From: Treponema sp.
Lineage (GTDB): Bacteria > Spirochaetota > Spirochaetia > Treponematales > Breznakiellaceae
Direction: 5' to 3'
NCBI GenBank assembly: GCA_031259345.1
Contig: JAIRLQ010000146.1
Span: forward strand, 1-11,354
DNA: 11,354 nt
This document shows, piece after piece, positions 1 through 6,790 of this stretch. Position numbers and translations under genes: made by a program. The notes under the pieces are model-generated. The model was not told the origin of the DNA. It saw only the letters and a program-made list of their open reading frames with translations, and searched no databases. How positions within the stretch are numbered: position 1 is the first letter of the stretch; each line of letters opens with the position of its first letter.

Positions 1-52
1 GGGATCGTCCGGCTGGCTCCCGGGATCGTCCGGCTGGCTCCCGGGATCGTCC
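1..52. repeat. 21-bp tandem repeat at the window edge
   Basis: Two identical 21-bp units (1-21 and 22-42) are followed by the first 10 bases of a third (43-52), after which the match is lost. The unit begins GGGATCGTCC and is GC-rich. The array starts at base 1, so it very probably continues to the left of the window. The period is a multiple of three, so it could encode a seven-residue repeat, but no start or stop inside the window ties it to a gene. It lies just downstream of the dehydrogenase gene, whose stop codon is at 83-85. I see no classic terminator with a T-run in the 82 bases after that stop. Confidence 0.85.
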
Positions 53-82
53 GAGCGGGCCCGGCGGAAAGCGGGGCGTCCG

Positions 83-1069
83 CTAGTAGCCGGCGTTCTT
101 GTCAACCAAATTTCTTAACGGCTCTCCCTTTAGATAGCGGCCTAAATTGTCCAGGGCGATTTCCAGGGCCAAATCGTCGTAATTCTCCCGCAGGCCCGCG
201 TAATGGCCGGTGATGATGACGTTTTCCATATCCCACAGGGGCGAATCGGGGGGCAGGGGTTCCTTTTTAACTACGTCCAGCAGGGCTCCGGCGATGCGCC
301 CTTCGCGCAGGGCGTCGATCAGGGCGTCTTCGTCGGTTGTCGCGCCCCTGCCTACATTCATATAAAGCGCGCCGGCTTTCATTGCCCCAAACTCCCGGCT
401 GCCGAAGGAATCCGCGGTTTCCGGGGTAAGGGGAAGGATGTTTACCACTATGTCGGCCTGGGGAAGAAGCTCCAAAATCCTGGCCGGGGGTTCGACGCGT
501 ATGTTTCCGGGCTCCTCCGGTACGGCGGGGGGGGCGTGGCGGCGGATGCCGGTTACGTTCATTCCAAAGGCGCGGGCCGCCAGGGCTGTCTCTTTCCCTA
601 TGGTTCCGTACCCCAAGATGAGCATGGTCTTGCCCCATAAAACCGGCAGTTCCGGGGGCGCGAGCTGCAGCCATTCGTGCTTTCCCTGGGCGGTAATGGC
701 CCGTTTTAGGCCCCTGCCCCAGGCCAGTAGCAGCGCGAAAATGTGTTCCGTCAGCTGGCGGCCGTGCATTCCGGATGCGTTGGTTAAAAGGAAGGGGTGG
801 GCCTTCACCTGTGGGTATAGCTGGAGGCGGTCCGCCCCGGCCATCCAAAGCTGAACCCATTTGAGGTTGGGCATTCGCGGTATCAGGGAAAAGGGTATTT
901 CCCCGATACCTATTTCGACATGTTCCAACAGCGGTTCGATTTGCCGCTTGCTGGCGGTGGGAACTACCTCCCGTCCGCGCGCGGCTGTTTTTAACTTTTC
1001 AAGCCCGCCGGGGGGGACGCGATCCGGGGGCAAGGCCAATAAAAGTATTTTTTTGTTCCGGTGATTCAT
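83..1069 (-). CDS. D-isomer-specific 2-hydroxyacid dehydrogenase (NAD(P)-dependent)
   Basis: This cytosolic oxidoreductase should interconvert a 2-keto acid and a D-2-hydroxy acid with NAD(P)H; the substrate cannot be read from the sequence. The 328 residues match the usual length of the family. The Rossmann nucleotide-binding motif GYGTIG lies at residues 153-158, inside the central coenzyme domain. The family's catalytic triad is visible: Arg241 in NVGRG, Glu270 in DVVKKEP and His289 in TGHYAG. The histidine motif departs from the more common PH form by having glycine before the histidine. The N-terminal and far C-terminal parts form the substrate domain. The start is supported by AGGA about seven bases upstream (minus strand). 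It follows the permease gene on the same strand after 251 bp, so it may have its own promoter, but I see no convincing -35/-10 pair. No pathway partner adjoins it. Confidence 0.93.
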   Translation of the reverse strand: MNHRNKKILLLALPPDRVPPGGLEKLKTAARGREVVPTASKRQIEPLLEHVEIGIGEIPFSLIPRMPNLKWVQLWMAGADRLQLYPQVKAHPFLLTNASGMHGRQLTEHIFALLLAWGRGLKRAITAQGKHEWLQLAPPELPVLWGKTMLILGYGTIGKETALAARAFGMNVTGIRRHAPPAVPEEPGNIRVEPPARILELLPQADIVVNILPLTPETADSFGSREFGAMKAGALYMNVGRGATTDEDALIDALREGRIAGALLDVVKKEPLPPDSPLWDMENVIITGHYAGLRENYDDLALEIALDNLGRYLKGEPLRNLVDKNAGY

Positions 1070-1229
1070 ATCCTTATCCTACTAACACATAGTCCGGTAT
1101 TTCAAGCGCGTGCTGCAATAAACGGGGGCCTTTCCCCTGTACCGCCATGCATTCCGCCTTTTATATGCCGGGGTTCCTCCAAAGTTTGGGCGGGTAAACG
1201 GCCCGGCGCGCTGCCGTGCCGTTCCGCCG

Positions 1230-1247
1230 GCTGTCCTAAAGCTGTCC
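1230..1247. repeat. Short direct repeat GCTGTCC x2
   Basis: GCTGTCC occurs at 1230-1236 and again at 1241-1247, separated by TAAA, in the gap between the dehydrogenase and the permease. The same seven bases open the large hairpin at 6410. This may be chance or may mark members of a degenerate dispersed element. No function is claimed. Confidence 0.35.
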
Positions 1248-1262
1248 CCGGATGGCATAATT

Positions 1263-1289
1263 TATATATAGACATGGTGTCTTTATATA
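1263..1289. promoter_or_regulatory. AT-rich 27-bp palindrome (operator-like)
   Basis: The two halves pair around a TGG centre at 1275-1277. AGACA (1270-1274) is complementary to TGTCT (1278-1282). After one mismatch (1269/1283) a further six A/T pairs follow out to 1263 and 1289. It sits in the 251-bp gap, about 30 bp past the end of the permease gene and about 190 bp upstream of the dehydrogenase start in the direction of transcription. The rest of the gap shows no coding sequence. Its shape suits a dimeric regulator site. A role as a terminator is less likely, because the stem is mostly A/T with no clean T-run. Confidence 0.4.
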
Positions 1290-1320
1290 TGGAATATAAT
1301 AGCCGGAAAACTTGGGTGTG

Positions 1321-2109
1321 TCAACCGGATTTAACCAGGCTGATTCGTATAAGGTCCGCCAGCACCCGGATAAAAAGCAGTGCCGCTACCGCAATAATTA
1401 GCGGCCGGATAAATTTGGCGCCGGTTTTAACGGCAAGCCGGGATCCCAAAAAATTCCCCGCCATGGTGCAGACCGTGCAGGGTATGGCCAAGGCAAAAAG
1501 GATCTTGCCCGCAAAAAGCCACGCTGCCATTGATGCCAGATTAGAGGCGAAGTTTATAACCCTTGTGGTGCCCGCGGCTTTTACCAATTCCAAACGGACG
1601 AGGCCGGCCAGGGCAAGGGTAATGAACATTCCCGCGCCGGGCCCGAAAAAGCCGTCGTAGGCGCCAATTGCAAAACCGATGCAAAGGGAAAGGAGAAAAG
1701 TTCTTGCGGGCGGCAGTTCGGGTTTTTCAGGGCCGCGTCTTGTCCGGTGAAAAATCAAAAAGCCCGCTGCTCCGGGCAGAATTATCATAAGGCAGATTTG
1801 CAGCGCCGTGGGAGACAGTGAAGCTGCCAGCATGGTTCCCAGGGCGGAGCCGGGCAGCGCCCCCAGCGCTCCTGCCAGGGCGGCGCGGTAATGTACCTTT
1901 TTGCCGCGCAGGTAATTTACCACCGAGACGCCTGTTCCAAGGCACATTGCCGCTTTATTGGTGGCGTAGGCGTTGTGAACGGGCACGCCGGCAAAAATAT
2001 AGGCGGGAATGGAAATAAGTCCGCCCCCGCCCGCGACGGAGTCCACAAAGCCTGCCAAAAAAACAAGCGGGCAAAGGATAAGCAGCGTTATTTCGTAACC
2101 GGGGGTCAT
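1321..2109 (-). CDS. TauE/SafE (DUF81) family inner-membrane permease
   Basis: The 262-residue protein is almost wholly hydrophobic, with about eight predicted membrane segments, as expected for the TauE/SafE family. Two family-typical glycine-rich repeats are visible: GFVDSVAGGGGLISIP near residues 20-35, and the related AYDGFFGPGAGMF in the second half, reflecting the internal duplication of these carriers. Characterised relatives move sulfite, sulfoacetate or other small organic anions across the cytoplasmic membrane, but substrates vary and cannot be assigned here. The ATG lies five bases after the queA stop and has no clear ribosome binding site, so translation is probably coupled to queA. 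It is therefore the likely last gene of the yebC-ruvCAB-queA block, although its job looks unrelated to DNA repair or tRNA modification. Confidence 0.88.
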   Translation of the reverse strand: MTPGYEITLLILCPLVFLAGFVDSVAGGGGLISIPAYIFAGVPVHNAYATNKAAMCLGTGVSVVNYLRGKKVHYRAALAGALGALPGSALGTMLAASLSPTALQICLMIILPGAAGFLIFHRTRRGPEKPELPPARTFLLSLCIGFAIGAYDGFFGPGAGMFITLALAGLVRLELVKAAGTTRVINFASNLASMAAWLFAGKILFALAIPCTVCTMAGNFLGSRLAVKTGAKFIRPLIIAVAALLFIRVLADLIRISLVKSG

Positions 2110-2114
2110 GCGCG

Positions 2115-3218
2115 TTACCGTATCAGCATGGCGTCGCCATAGCTAAAAAACCGGTAGCCCTCCTTTACTGCCTGGGCATAGGTGTCAAGGATTAATTCTT
2201 TTCCGGCAAATGCCGCTGTTAACATGAGCAGGGTTGAGCCGGGTGTATGGAAGTTGGTAAAAAGCTGGTCAACCACGGCAAAGGTATAGCCCGGATAAAT
2301 AAAAATTGAGGCCGTTCCCTCGCCCCTTTTTAAAAACTTCCCCGCCGGGGCCTCCTTTTGCCATGAAGACTCAAGGGTACGGACAGTGGTCGTTCCCACT
2401 GCCAGGATTTTGCGGCCCGAGGCTTTTGCCTTTTCTATTTTTGCCGCTGTTTCGTCATCAATGGTATAAGTCTCTTCGTGCATAATGTGGTCTTCGATGT
2501 TTTTGGCGCGCACGGGCAAAAAAGTCCCCGGCCCTACGTGAAGGGTAATAAAAGCGGTTTCCATGCCGGCTTTTTCAAGGCGGGCCAAAATTTCCCGGGT
2601 AAAGTGAAGCCCCGCCGTAGGGGCCGCCACAGACCCGCCGGCTCCAAATGAAGCGCCGCCTTTTGAATATACGGTCTGGTAACGCTCACTGTCAGCGGCG
2701 GCGTCGCCGCGCCTGATGTAAGGCGGGAGGGGTATATGGCCGTGTATATCAAGCCACGCGTCATTCACCGGACGATCAAACTTTATGAAGCGGAACTCGC
2801 CGTCTTCGGCGACAATCTCCCCCGTAACGCCGCCGGGGAATTCGTAGCGGCTTCCCCTCCGGCGGCGTTTTGCCCGCTGGGCCATCGCCCGCCACAGTGT
2901 GTCAGGCGGCGCGGCTGCCGGCTCCGGCTGTTCGGGCGGAGCCGGCTGTGCGGGCGGCAGCTTGTTTAGCAAAAGGAATTCAGCGCGGGCGCCGGAATTT
3001 TCCGCGGTTCCAAAAAGCCGGGCTTTCCTGACCCTGGAATTATTAAAGACAAGCAGCGTTTCTTTTTCCAAAAGTAACGGAAGATCTTTTACCGCCCGGC
3101 GCTCCCTCTTTCCCGTACCGCGGTCCAGAACCATAAGCCGGCTTTGCCCGCGTTCCGCAGGCGGATATTGGGCGATTAGGCTTTCGGGAAGCTCAAAAAA
3201 AAAGTCGGATGTCTTCAT
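2115..3218 (-). CDS. queA: S-adenosylmethionine:tRNA ribosyltransferase-isomerase QueA
   Basis: QueA transfers and isomerises the ribosyl part of S-adenosylmethionine onto 7-aminomethyl-7-deazaguanine in tRNA, giving epoxyqueuosine, the penultimate step of queuosine synthesis. Family motifs are present throughout: the N-terminal FELPESLIAQYP-type opening (residues 8-19), VAAPTAGLHFT (197-207), HVGPGTFLPV (227-236), TNFHTPGSTLLML (321-333) and the C-terminal YRFFSYGDAML (355-365). At 367 residues it is a little longer than many homologues. The extra length includes a proline/alanine-rich stretch at about 87-106, within the N-terminal half, that looks like a flexible insertion. The gene follows ruvB by 39 bp with no strong ribosome binding site and is followed by the permease after five bases. 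A ruvB-queA linkage is common in bacteria. No tgt or queG gene is in the window. Confidence 0.97.
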   Translation of the reverse strand: MKTSDFFFELPESLIAQYPPAERGQSRLMVLDRGTGKRERRAVKDLPLLLEKETLLVFNNSRVRKARLFGTAENSGARAEFLLLNKLPPAQPAPPEQPEPAAAPPDTLWRAMAQRAKRRRRGSRYEFPGGVTGEIVAEDGEFRFIKFDRPVNDAWLDIHGHIPLPPYIRRGDAAADSERYQTVYSKGGASFGAGGSVAAPTAGLHFTREILARLEKAGMETAFITLHVGPGTFLPVRAKNIEDHIMHEETYTIDDETAAKIEKAKASGRKILAVGTTTVRTLESSWQKEAPAGKFLKRGEGTASIFIYPGYTFAVVDQLFTNFHTPGSTLLMLTAAFAGKELILDTYAQAVKEGYRFFSYGDAMLIR

Positions 3219-3257
3219 TATCGTTTATTGCCTGATTTTCACTTTACTCAGGGCCGC

Positions 3258-4361
3258 CTAAAAAAGAAGGCCGCCTTCCCTGCCCCGCTTTTCCGGATTA
3301 AGATGTTCATAGGCCAGGGCGGTAACCATACGCCCCCTTGGCGTCCGCTGTAAAAGCCCCGCCTGAATCAAAAAGGGTTCGTAATAATCTTCCAGGGTAT
3401 CGACAGACTCGCCTATGGAAATCGCCAGGGTTTCGGCGCCCACAGGGCCGCCCGAGTAGCGCTCTATAATGATGCGCAATATTTCCCGGTCATGCTTTTC
3501 AAGCCCCAGCTTATCAATTTCAAGGCGGGAAAGGCTTTCCAGTACGACATCTTTGGTTATTTTTGACTGGAGAGTTTTTTGGCCTTCCGCCAAAAAATAT
3601 CCAAAATCCCGCACCCGCCGGAGAAGGCGGTTTACTACCCTCGGCGTCCCCCGTGCGGATTTTGCCAAAAGCCTTGCGGCGTCATCGTCAATGGGCACTT
3701 TAAGAATACCGGCGGAGCGCCGCACAATGGCTTCCATGTCCGTCTCATCATAAAAAGAAAAGCGGCAGGTAATGCCAAAGCGGCTGATAAGAGGGCTTGA
3801 CACATTCCCCGCCTTGGTGGTGGCTCCCACCAGAGTAAAAGGCTGTATGGGAATGCGTATAGTCCGGGCGCTGGGCCCGGCGCCTATAATCCAGTCAAGT
3901 TCGTAATCTTCCATGGCTATGTAAAGCATTTCTTCTATGGCAGGCTTAAGGCGGTGAATTTCGTCTATAAAAAAAACGGTCTTTTCGGTAACCGTGGTAA
4001 GAATACCCGCCAGGTCTTTGGGCTTTTCCAAAGCCGGGGCGGATGTTACTTTAAACTCGGCGCCCAGTTCGTTGGCGACTACCTGCGCCAGAGTTGTTTT
4101 CCCCAGCCCCGGAGGCCCAATCAAAAAAAGGTGATCCAGGCTTTCACCCCTGGCTTTTGCGGCTTCGATAAAAACCGAAAGATTTTCTTTTATCTGCTTT
4201 TGGCCCAGAAATTCCTGAAAGCGCCGGGGGCGTAAAACGGCGTCTCCTTCGTCCTCGCCGGAAAATTTTTCGGGCCGGGCAAAACCGGAAAAGGATTCGC
4301 CCGCCATTCCCGGGGGAATTTTAAAACCGGAATCATCCGCCGCCTTTGATTTTTTTGCCAT
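3258..4361 (-). CDS. ruvB: Holliday junction branch-migration helicase subunit RuvB
   Basis: RuvB is the hexameric AAA+ ATPase motor that, with RuvA, drives branch migration of Holliday junctions during recombinational repair. Visible motifs are Walker A GPPGLGKTT at residues 82-90, Walker B DEIH at 133-136, the sensor-1 region GATTKAG at 179-185, a candidate arginine finger in SRF (Arg194) and the sensor-2 region GTPRVVNRLLRR at 238-249. The C-terminal winged-helix DNA-binding domain includes QRTPRGRM (338-345). The 367 residues exceed the approximately 336 of the E. coli protein, mostly through a longer N-terminal lead before the conserved LRPRRFQEFLGQ segment. The ATG is two bases after the ruvA stop, with AGGG five bases upstream inside the end of ruvA, so the two genes are almost certainly coupled. 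Confidence 0.98.
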   Translation of the reverse strand: MAKKSKAADDSGFKIPPGMAGESFSGFARPEKFSGEDEGDAVLRPRRFQEFLGQKQIKENLSVFIEAAKARGESLDHLFLIGPPGLGKTTLAQVVANELGAEFKVTSAPALEKPKDLAGILTTVTEKTVFFIDEIHRLKPAIEEMLYIAMEDYELDWIIGAGPSARTIRIPIQPFTLVGATTKAGNVSSPLISRFGITCRFSFYDETDMEAIVRRSAGILKVPIDDDAARLLAKSARGTPRVVNRLLRRVRDFGYFLAEGQKTLQSKITKDVVLESLSRLEIDKLGLEKHDREILRIIIERYSGGPVGAETLAISIGESVDTLEDYYEPFLIQAGLLQRTPRGRMVTALAYEHLNPEKRGREGGLLF

Positions 4362-4363
4362 TA

Positions 4364-4954
4364 TTACCCTGCCAAATAGACTATGGCTTCTTTAAAAAGC
4401 AGCTTTTCTTTTTCGGCGCCCAAAAGTCCCGGAGGGAGCTTTTTCTCCGCTTTGTTTATCGCCTCGGCGGCGGCCCTTTTGTCGTAGCCCATTTCCGCAA
4501 GGGCTTCCACCAGTTCTCCATACGGGGACAAGCTTTCCCTGGCCACCTTGACCTGGGCAATCTTTCCCCGCAGGGCAAGTATCATTTTTTGGGCGGTTTT
4601 TTTACCCAGGCCGGGCACCGCCTCAAGCCGGGCCAGGTCTTCGGTCTCAAGAGCCCTTTCAAGTTCTTCCTGGCCTATGCCGCCCATAATTTTAAGAGCC
4701 CCTTTGGGGCCTATCCCCTCAACTTTTAAAAGTTCCAAAAAAGTTTCACGCCGCTCCTCGCCCGAAAAGCCGTAAAGCTTCATCATGTCCTCGCGATGGT
4801 AAAACCAGGTATATACCCTGCCCGGCTTGCCCGCCGGAGGAAGTTTTTCGATGTCCGTACCCGGGGCGGCAATGTCCCATTCAATGCCCCCGGTGAGGAT
4901 GCGAACCGTATCGGAGAGCTTTTCGGTGATGATGCCCTGAATGCTGTTGAACAT
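4364..4954 (-). CDS. ruvA: Holliday junction DNA-binding subunit RuvA
   Basis: RuvA tetramers bind the four-way junction, hold it open and load RuvB rings. The 196-residue protein has the expected three parts. An N-terminal OB-fold (about 1-62) includes the acidic pin residues Glu55-Asp56, at the same positions as in E. coli. Two helix-hairpin-helix motifs follow: VEGIGPKGALKIM at 78-90 and VPGLGKKTAQKMI at 113-125. A C-terminal RuvB-contacting domain (about 148-196) contains the ALAEMGYDKRAAAEAI segment. The gene lies 74 bp after ruvC and directly before ruvB. The ribosome binding site is weak (AAGG close to the ATG). A TATACT hexamer sits just upstream, but it lacks a good -35, so I do not call a promoter there. 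Confidence 0.97.
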   Translation of the reverse strand: MFNSIQGIITEKLSDTVRILTGGIEWDIAAPGTDIEKLPPAGKPGRVYTWFYHREDMMKLYGFSGEERRETFLELLKVEGIGPKGALKIMGGIGQEELERALETEDLARLEAVPGLGKKTAQKMILALRGKIAQVKVARESLSPYGELVEALAEMGYDKRAAAEAINKAEKKLPPGLLGAEKEKLLFKEAIVYLAG

Positions 4955-5028
4955 AGCCTTAGTATACCATTATTGAAACTTATAGGAAAGTCTGCGGCTG
5001 CTATGGTTAGTGTCTACCGCGCGGGCCC

Positions 5029-5565
5029 TTAGCCGGGATTGCCTGAATGGGCACAGCAGATTGCCGCTCCAAGGGCATCGGCGGCATGGTCGGGTTTGGG
5101 GACTTCTTTTAGTCCAAGGATAAGCCGTACCATTTCCTGAACCTGTCTTTTGTCCGCGCTGGCGCTGCCAACTACCGCCTGTTTTATGGCATTGGGGTTA
5201 TACTCTTTTACCGGAATACCCCGCCGGGCAAGGGCCATTGAAAGCACGCCCCTGGCTTCGGCGACATACATAGCGTTGGTAACATTTTTGCCAAAGTAAA
5301 GTTTTTCGATGGCGGATTCCGAAGGCTTATAGGCGTCGATAATTTTGCAAAAAGAGCGGTAAATAAAAAAAAGGCGTTCCGCCCTGGAGCGGCCCGCCTC
5401 TGTTTCTATACACCCGTGGGCTATATAATGAAGCCGGCTGCCCACATATTCCAGCACACCCCAGCCGCTCGAAGCCAGGCCGGGATCAACGCCAAGAATA
5501 CGCCGGGGAGAAACCCCCGGCTTTGGTTCCCGCGGGCCGCAGGCTTTTTTTTCCGCCCTGCTCAA
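5029..5565 (-). CDS. ruvC: Crossover junction endodeoxyribonuclease RuvC
   Basis: RuvC is the dimeric resolvase that nicks Holliday junctions symmetrically to end recombination. Numbering from the chosen TTG start (178 residues), the RNase H-like fold begins with RRILGVDPG, giving catalytic Asp27. Glu87 lies in the AIEKLYFG motif, and Asp159, His160 and Asp163 lie in KPDHAADALG near the C-terminus. The spacing of these acidic residues matches the family. The start is uncertain. The TTG at 5565 lies seven bases past the yebC stop and gives a near-normal length, but has no clear ribosome binding site. An in-frame ATG at 5628 is preceded by GAGGAA at good distance, but would add 21 residues and overlap the yebC end by about 56 bases. 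The function is certain; the N-terminus is not. Confidence 0.93.
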   Translation of the reverse strand: MSRAEKKACGPREPKPGVSPRRILGVDPGLASSGWGVLEYVGSRLHYIAHGCIETEAGRSRAERLFFIYRSFCKIIDAYKPSESAIEKLYFGKNVTNAMYVAEARGVLSMALARRGIPVKEYNPNAIKQAVVGSASADKRQVQEMVRLILGLKEVPKPDHAADALGAAICCAHSGNPG

Positions 5566-5572
5566 AAGGCCG

Positions 5573-6313
5573 CTATTCCGCTTCAAATCCGTCGGGGATG
5601 CTGATATTGGAATAAACGTTCTGAACATCGTCGCTTTCCTCAAGCCTGTCGATAAGCTTGAGGGCCTTACCGGCGGCCTCGCTGTCAAGGGAAACCTCAG
5701 TCTCGGCAACCATGCTTATTTCGGCGCTCATGGTTTCAAATTGCTTGGCGTTCAGGGCTTCCATAACCGCCTCAAAATCCTCCGGCGCAGAGGTAACTTC
5801 GACAATGCCGTTCTGGGCGGACACATCTTCGGCGCCCCCCTCAAGGGCGGCTTCCATTATTTGGTCTTCGGTGTACTTTTCGCCGTCCAAAGTTATAACG
5901 CCCAGGCGCTTAAAAAGACGTGAAACAGAGCCGGCCTTGGCAAGCTCTCCGCCGCCCCGGGTAAGAATATTACGGACATCGGCAGCCGCCCGGTTTTTAT
6001 TGTCCGTAAGCACTTCGATAAGAAGGCCTACCCCGCCGCCCAAAAAGGCCTCGTACGTAAGCTCTTCGTAGTTTACCCCTTCAAGCTCCCCGGTACCCTT
6101 TTTTATGGCCCGGTCAATGTTGTCCTTGGGCATATTGGCGCCCCTGGCTTTGATGATAGCCGTCCTGAGCCGGGGGTTTCCCTCCGGGTTGCCGCCGCCC
6201 ATTCTTGCGGCAATGGAGATTTCTTTGATTAACTTGGTAAACATTTGGCCGCGTTTCGCGTCGGCGGCGCCTTTTGCGTGTTTAATAGTCGCCCATTTGC
6301 TGTGGCCCGACAT
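5573..6313 (-). CDS. yebC: YebC/TACO1 family protein
   Basis: This cytosolic protein has the diagnostic N-terminus MSGHSKWATIKHAKGAAD followed by AKRGQMFTKLIKEI and a GGGNPEGNPRLR segment. At 246 residues it has exactly the usual family length with its three-domain fold. Family members have been described as DNA-binding regulators. More recent work links the family, including mitochondrial TACO1, to helping ribosomes through difficult sequences such as proline runs. Which applies here cannot be told. The neighbouring ruvC makes this the classical yebC-ruvC arrangement seen in many bacteria. AAGGAG lies five bases before the ATG, and a sigma70-type promoter is present 38-66 bases upstream, making this the first gene of the leftward block. 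The 3' end may overlap ruvC if ruvC uses its upstream ATG. Confidence 0.97.
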   Translation of the reverse strand: MSGHSKWATIKHAKGAADAKRGQMFTKLIKEISIAARMGGGNPEGNPRLRTAIIKARGANMPKDNIDRAIKKGTGELEGVNYEELTYEAFLGGGVGLLIEVLTDNKNRAAADVRNILTRGGGELAKAGSVSRLFKRLGVITLDGEKYTEDQIMEAALEGGAEDVSAQNGIVEVTSAPEDFEAVMEALNAKQFETMSAEISMVAETEVSLDSEAAGKALKLIDRLEESDDVQNVYSNISIPDGFEAE

Positions 6314-6350
6314 AAAGACTCCTTGATATTAGCATGATAAAGATGGGTAG

Positions 6351-6379
6351 AGTATATACTTTTTAAAAGATAACGTCAA
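6351..6379 (-). promoter_or_regulatory. Sigma70-type promoter for the yebC-ruvCAB-queA block
   Basis: On the minus strand a TTGACG -35 hexamer (plus 6374-6379) is followed after exactly 17 bases by a TATACT -10 hexamer (plus 6351-6356). The predicted start lies about 30 bases before the yebC ribosome binding site. Each hexamer matches the consensus at five of six positions. It is the only good promoter I see upstream of the six-gene leftward block. Confidence 0.7.
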
Positions 6380-6407
6380 TGCAACAAAATTGAATGGAGC
6401 CGCCCGA

Positions 6408-6488
6408 AGGCTGTCCGGAAAGCCGGTTACTTCCCGTCCAGCCGGGCAGGTTTTCAAAAAGTTTGAAAACGTGCTTTTCGGACAGCTT
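6408..6488. repeat. 81-bp nested inverted-repeat element
   Basis: The arms 6408-6423 and 6473-6488 pair over 16 bp with two G-T wobbles (GCTGTCCG against CGGACAGC at the core). Inside is a perfect 9-bp hairpin, GTTTTCAAA at 6450-6458 with TTTGAAAAC at 6462-6470 and a three-base loop. A small CCCG/CGGG hairpin lies at 6433-6446. No coding sequence is present. It lies between the small zinc-ribbon gene and the yebC promoter, so a transcript from the former could include it. It could be a structured RNA, a REP/MITE-like dispersed element or a transcription end structure. No T-run follows the outer stem on either strand, which argues against a simple intrinsic terminator. Confidence 0.7.
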
Positions 6489-6494
6489 CACCTT

Positions 6495-6525
6495 GCGTTT
6501 ACAAAGCCAAAAGCCCTGTAAACGC
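6495..6525. repeat. Perfect 9-bp inverted repeat (hairpin)
   Basis: GCGTTTACA at 6495-6503 pairs perfectly with TGTAAACGC at 6517-6525 around a 13-base loop. It lies only six bases from the larger nested hairpin, and its nearest arm is 17 bases past the stop codon of the small zinc-ribbon gene on the minus strand. That position suits a transcript 3' end, but no U-run follows it in that direction. Confidence 0.65.
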
Positions 6526-6542
6526 TGTTTCCCTTATACGAT

Positions 6543-6767
6543 TTAGAGCTTGCCTTTGGCAACACCCCTTTCTACGGTTTCCTGAACAAGCCGGGCATAC
6601 CATTCATAGCTAAAGGGCTGTTTGGTCCTGACAACGGGTTTAACAATGGCTTCGAGCTTGTCATGGCAGAATTCGCAGATATCCCGATGGGCCAAGTGGT
6701 AATAGTTGCGCCCTGAAACCGGGGATTCAATCGTATTTTTGCACACGTCACAGGTAAGGGTCTTCAT
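6543..6767 (-). CDS. Small four-cysteine zinc-ribbon-like protein, function unknown
   Basis: This is a 74-residue basic protein that I do not recognise as a named family. It has CDVC at residues 6-9 and CEFC at 31-34, a C-X2-C-X21-C-X2-C pattern typical of a small zinc ribbon or knuckle, with His24 and His27 nearby. The remainder (40-74) is charged and probably helical. The ATG at 6767 is chosen because AAGGAG lies six bases upstream. An in-frame ATG 23 codons earlier would add an unrelated-looking N-terminus and lacks such a site. It is transcribed divergently from the NeuB-family gene, and a TATAAT hexamer lies upstream on its strand (plus 6814-6819) without a good -35. A structural or nucleic-acid-binding role is possible, but nothing around it tells which. 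Confidence 0.75.
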   Translation of the reverse strand: MKTLTCDVCKNTIESPVSGRNYYHLAHRDICEFCHDKLEAIVKPVVRTKQPFSYEWYARLVQETVERGVAKGKL

Positions 6768-6790
6768 GTAAAACTCCTTTAATCTAAATT

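Noticed and set aside
1..52. A CRISPR array at the left edge
   Set aside because: The 21-bp units are directly adjacent with no spacers between them, so this is a plain tandem repeat.
203..860. Long open frames on both strands within the dehydrogenase gene
   Set aside because: They overlap a gene with complete catalytic motifs, have no recognisable motifs of their own and are explained by GC-rich codon use in the real frame.
1295..1300. A perfect TATAAT hexamer on the plus strand
   Set aside because: It has no -35 element at suitable distance and no plus-strand gene follows; the surrounding DNA is simply AT-rich.
1061..1660. A 199-codon plus-strand frame spanning the dehydrogenase-permease gap
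   Set aside because: Most of it lies antisense to the TauE/SafE permease, it shows no domain, and it has no good ribosome binding site.
4961..4966. TATACT hexamer just upstream of ruvA as an internal promoter
   Set aside because: The hexamer at 17 bases upstream matches TTGACA poorly (TTTCCT), and it lies very close to the start codon.
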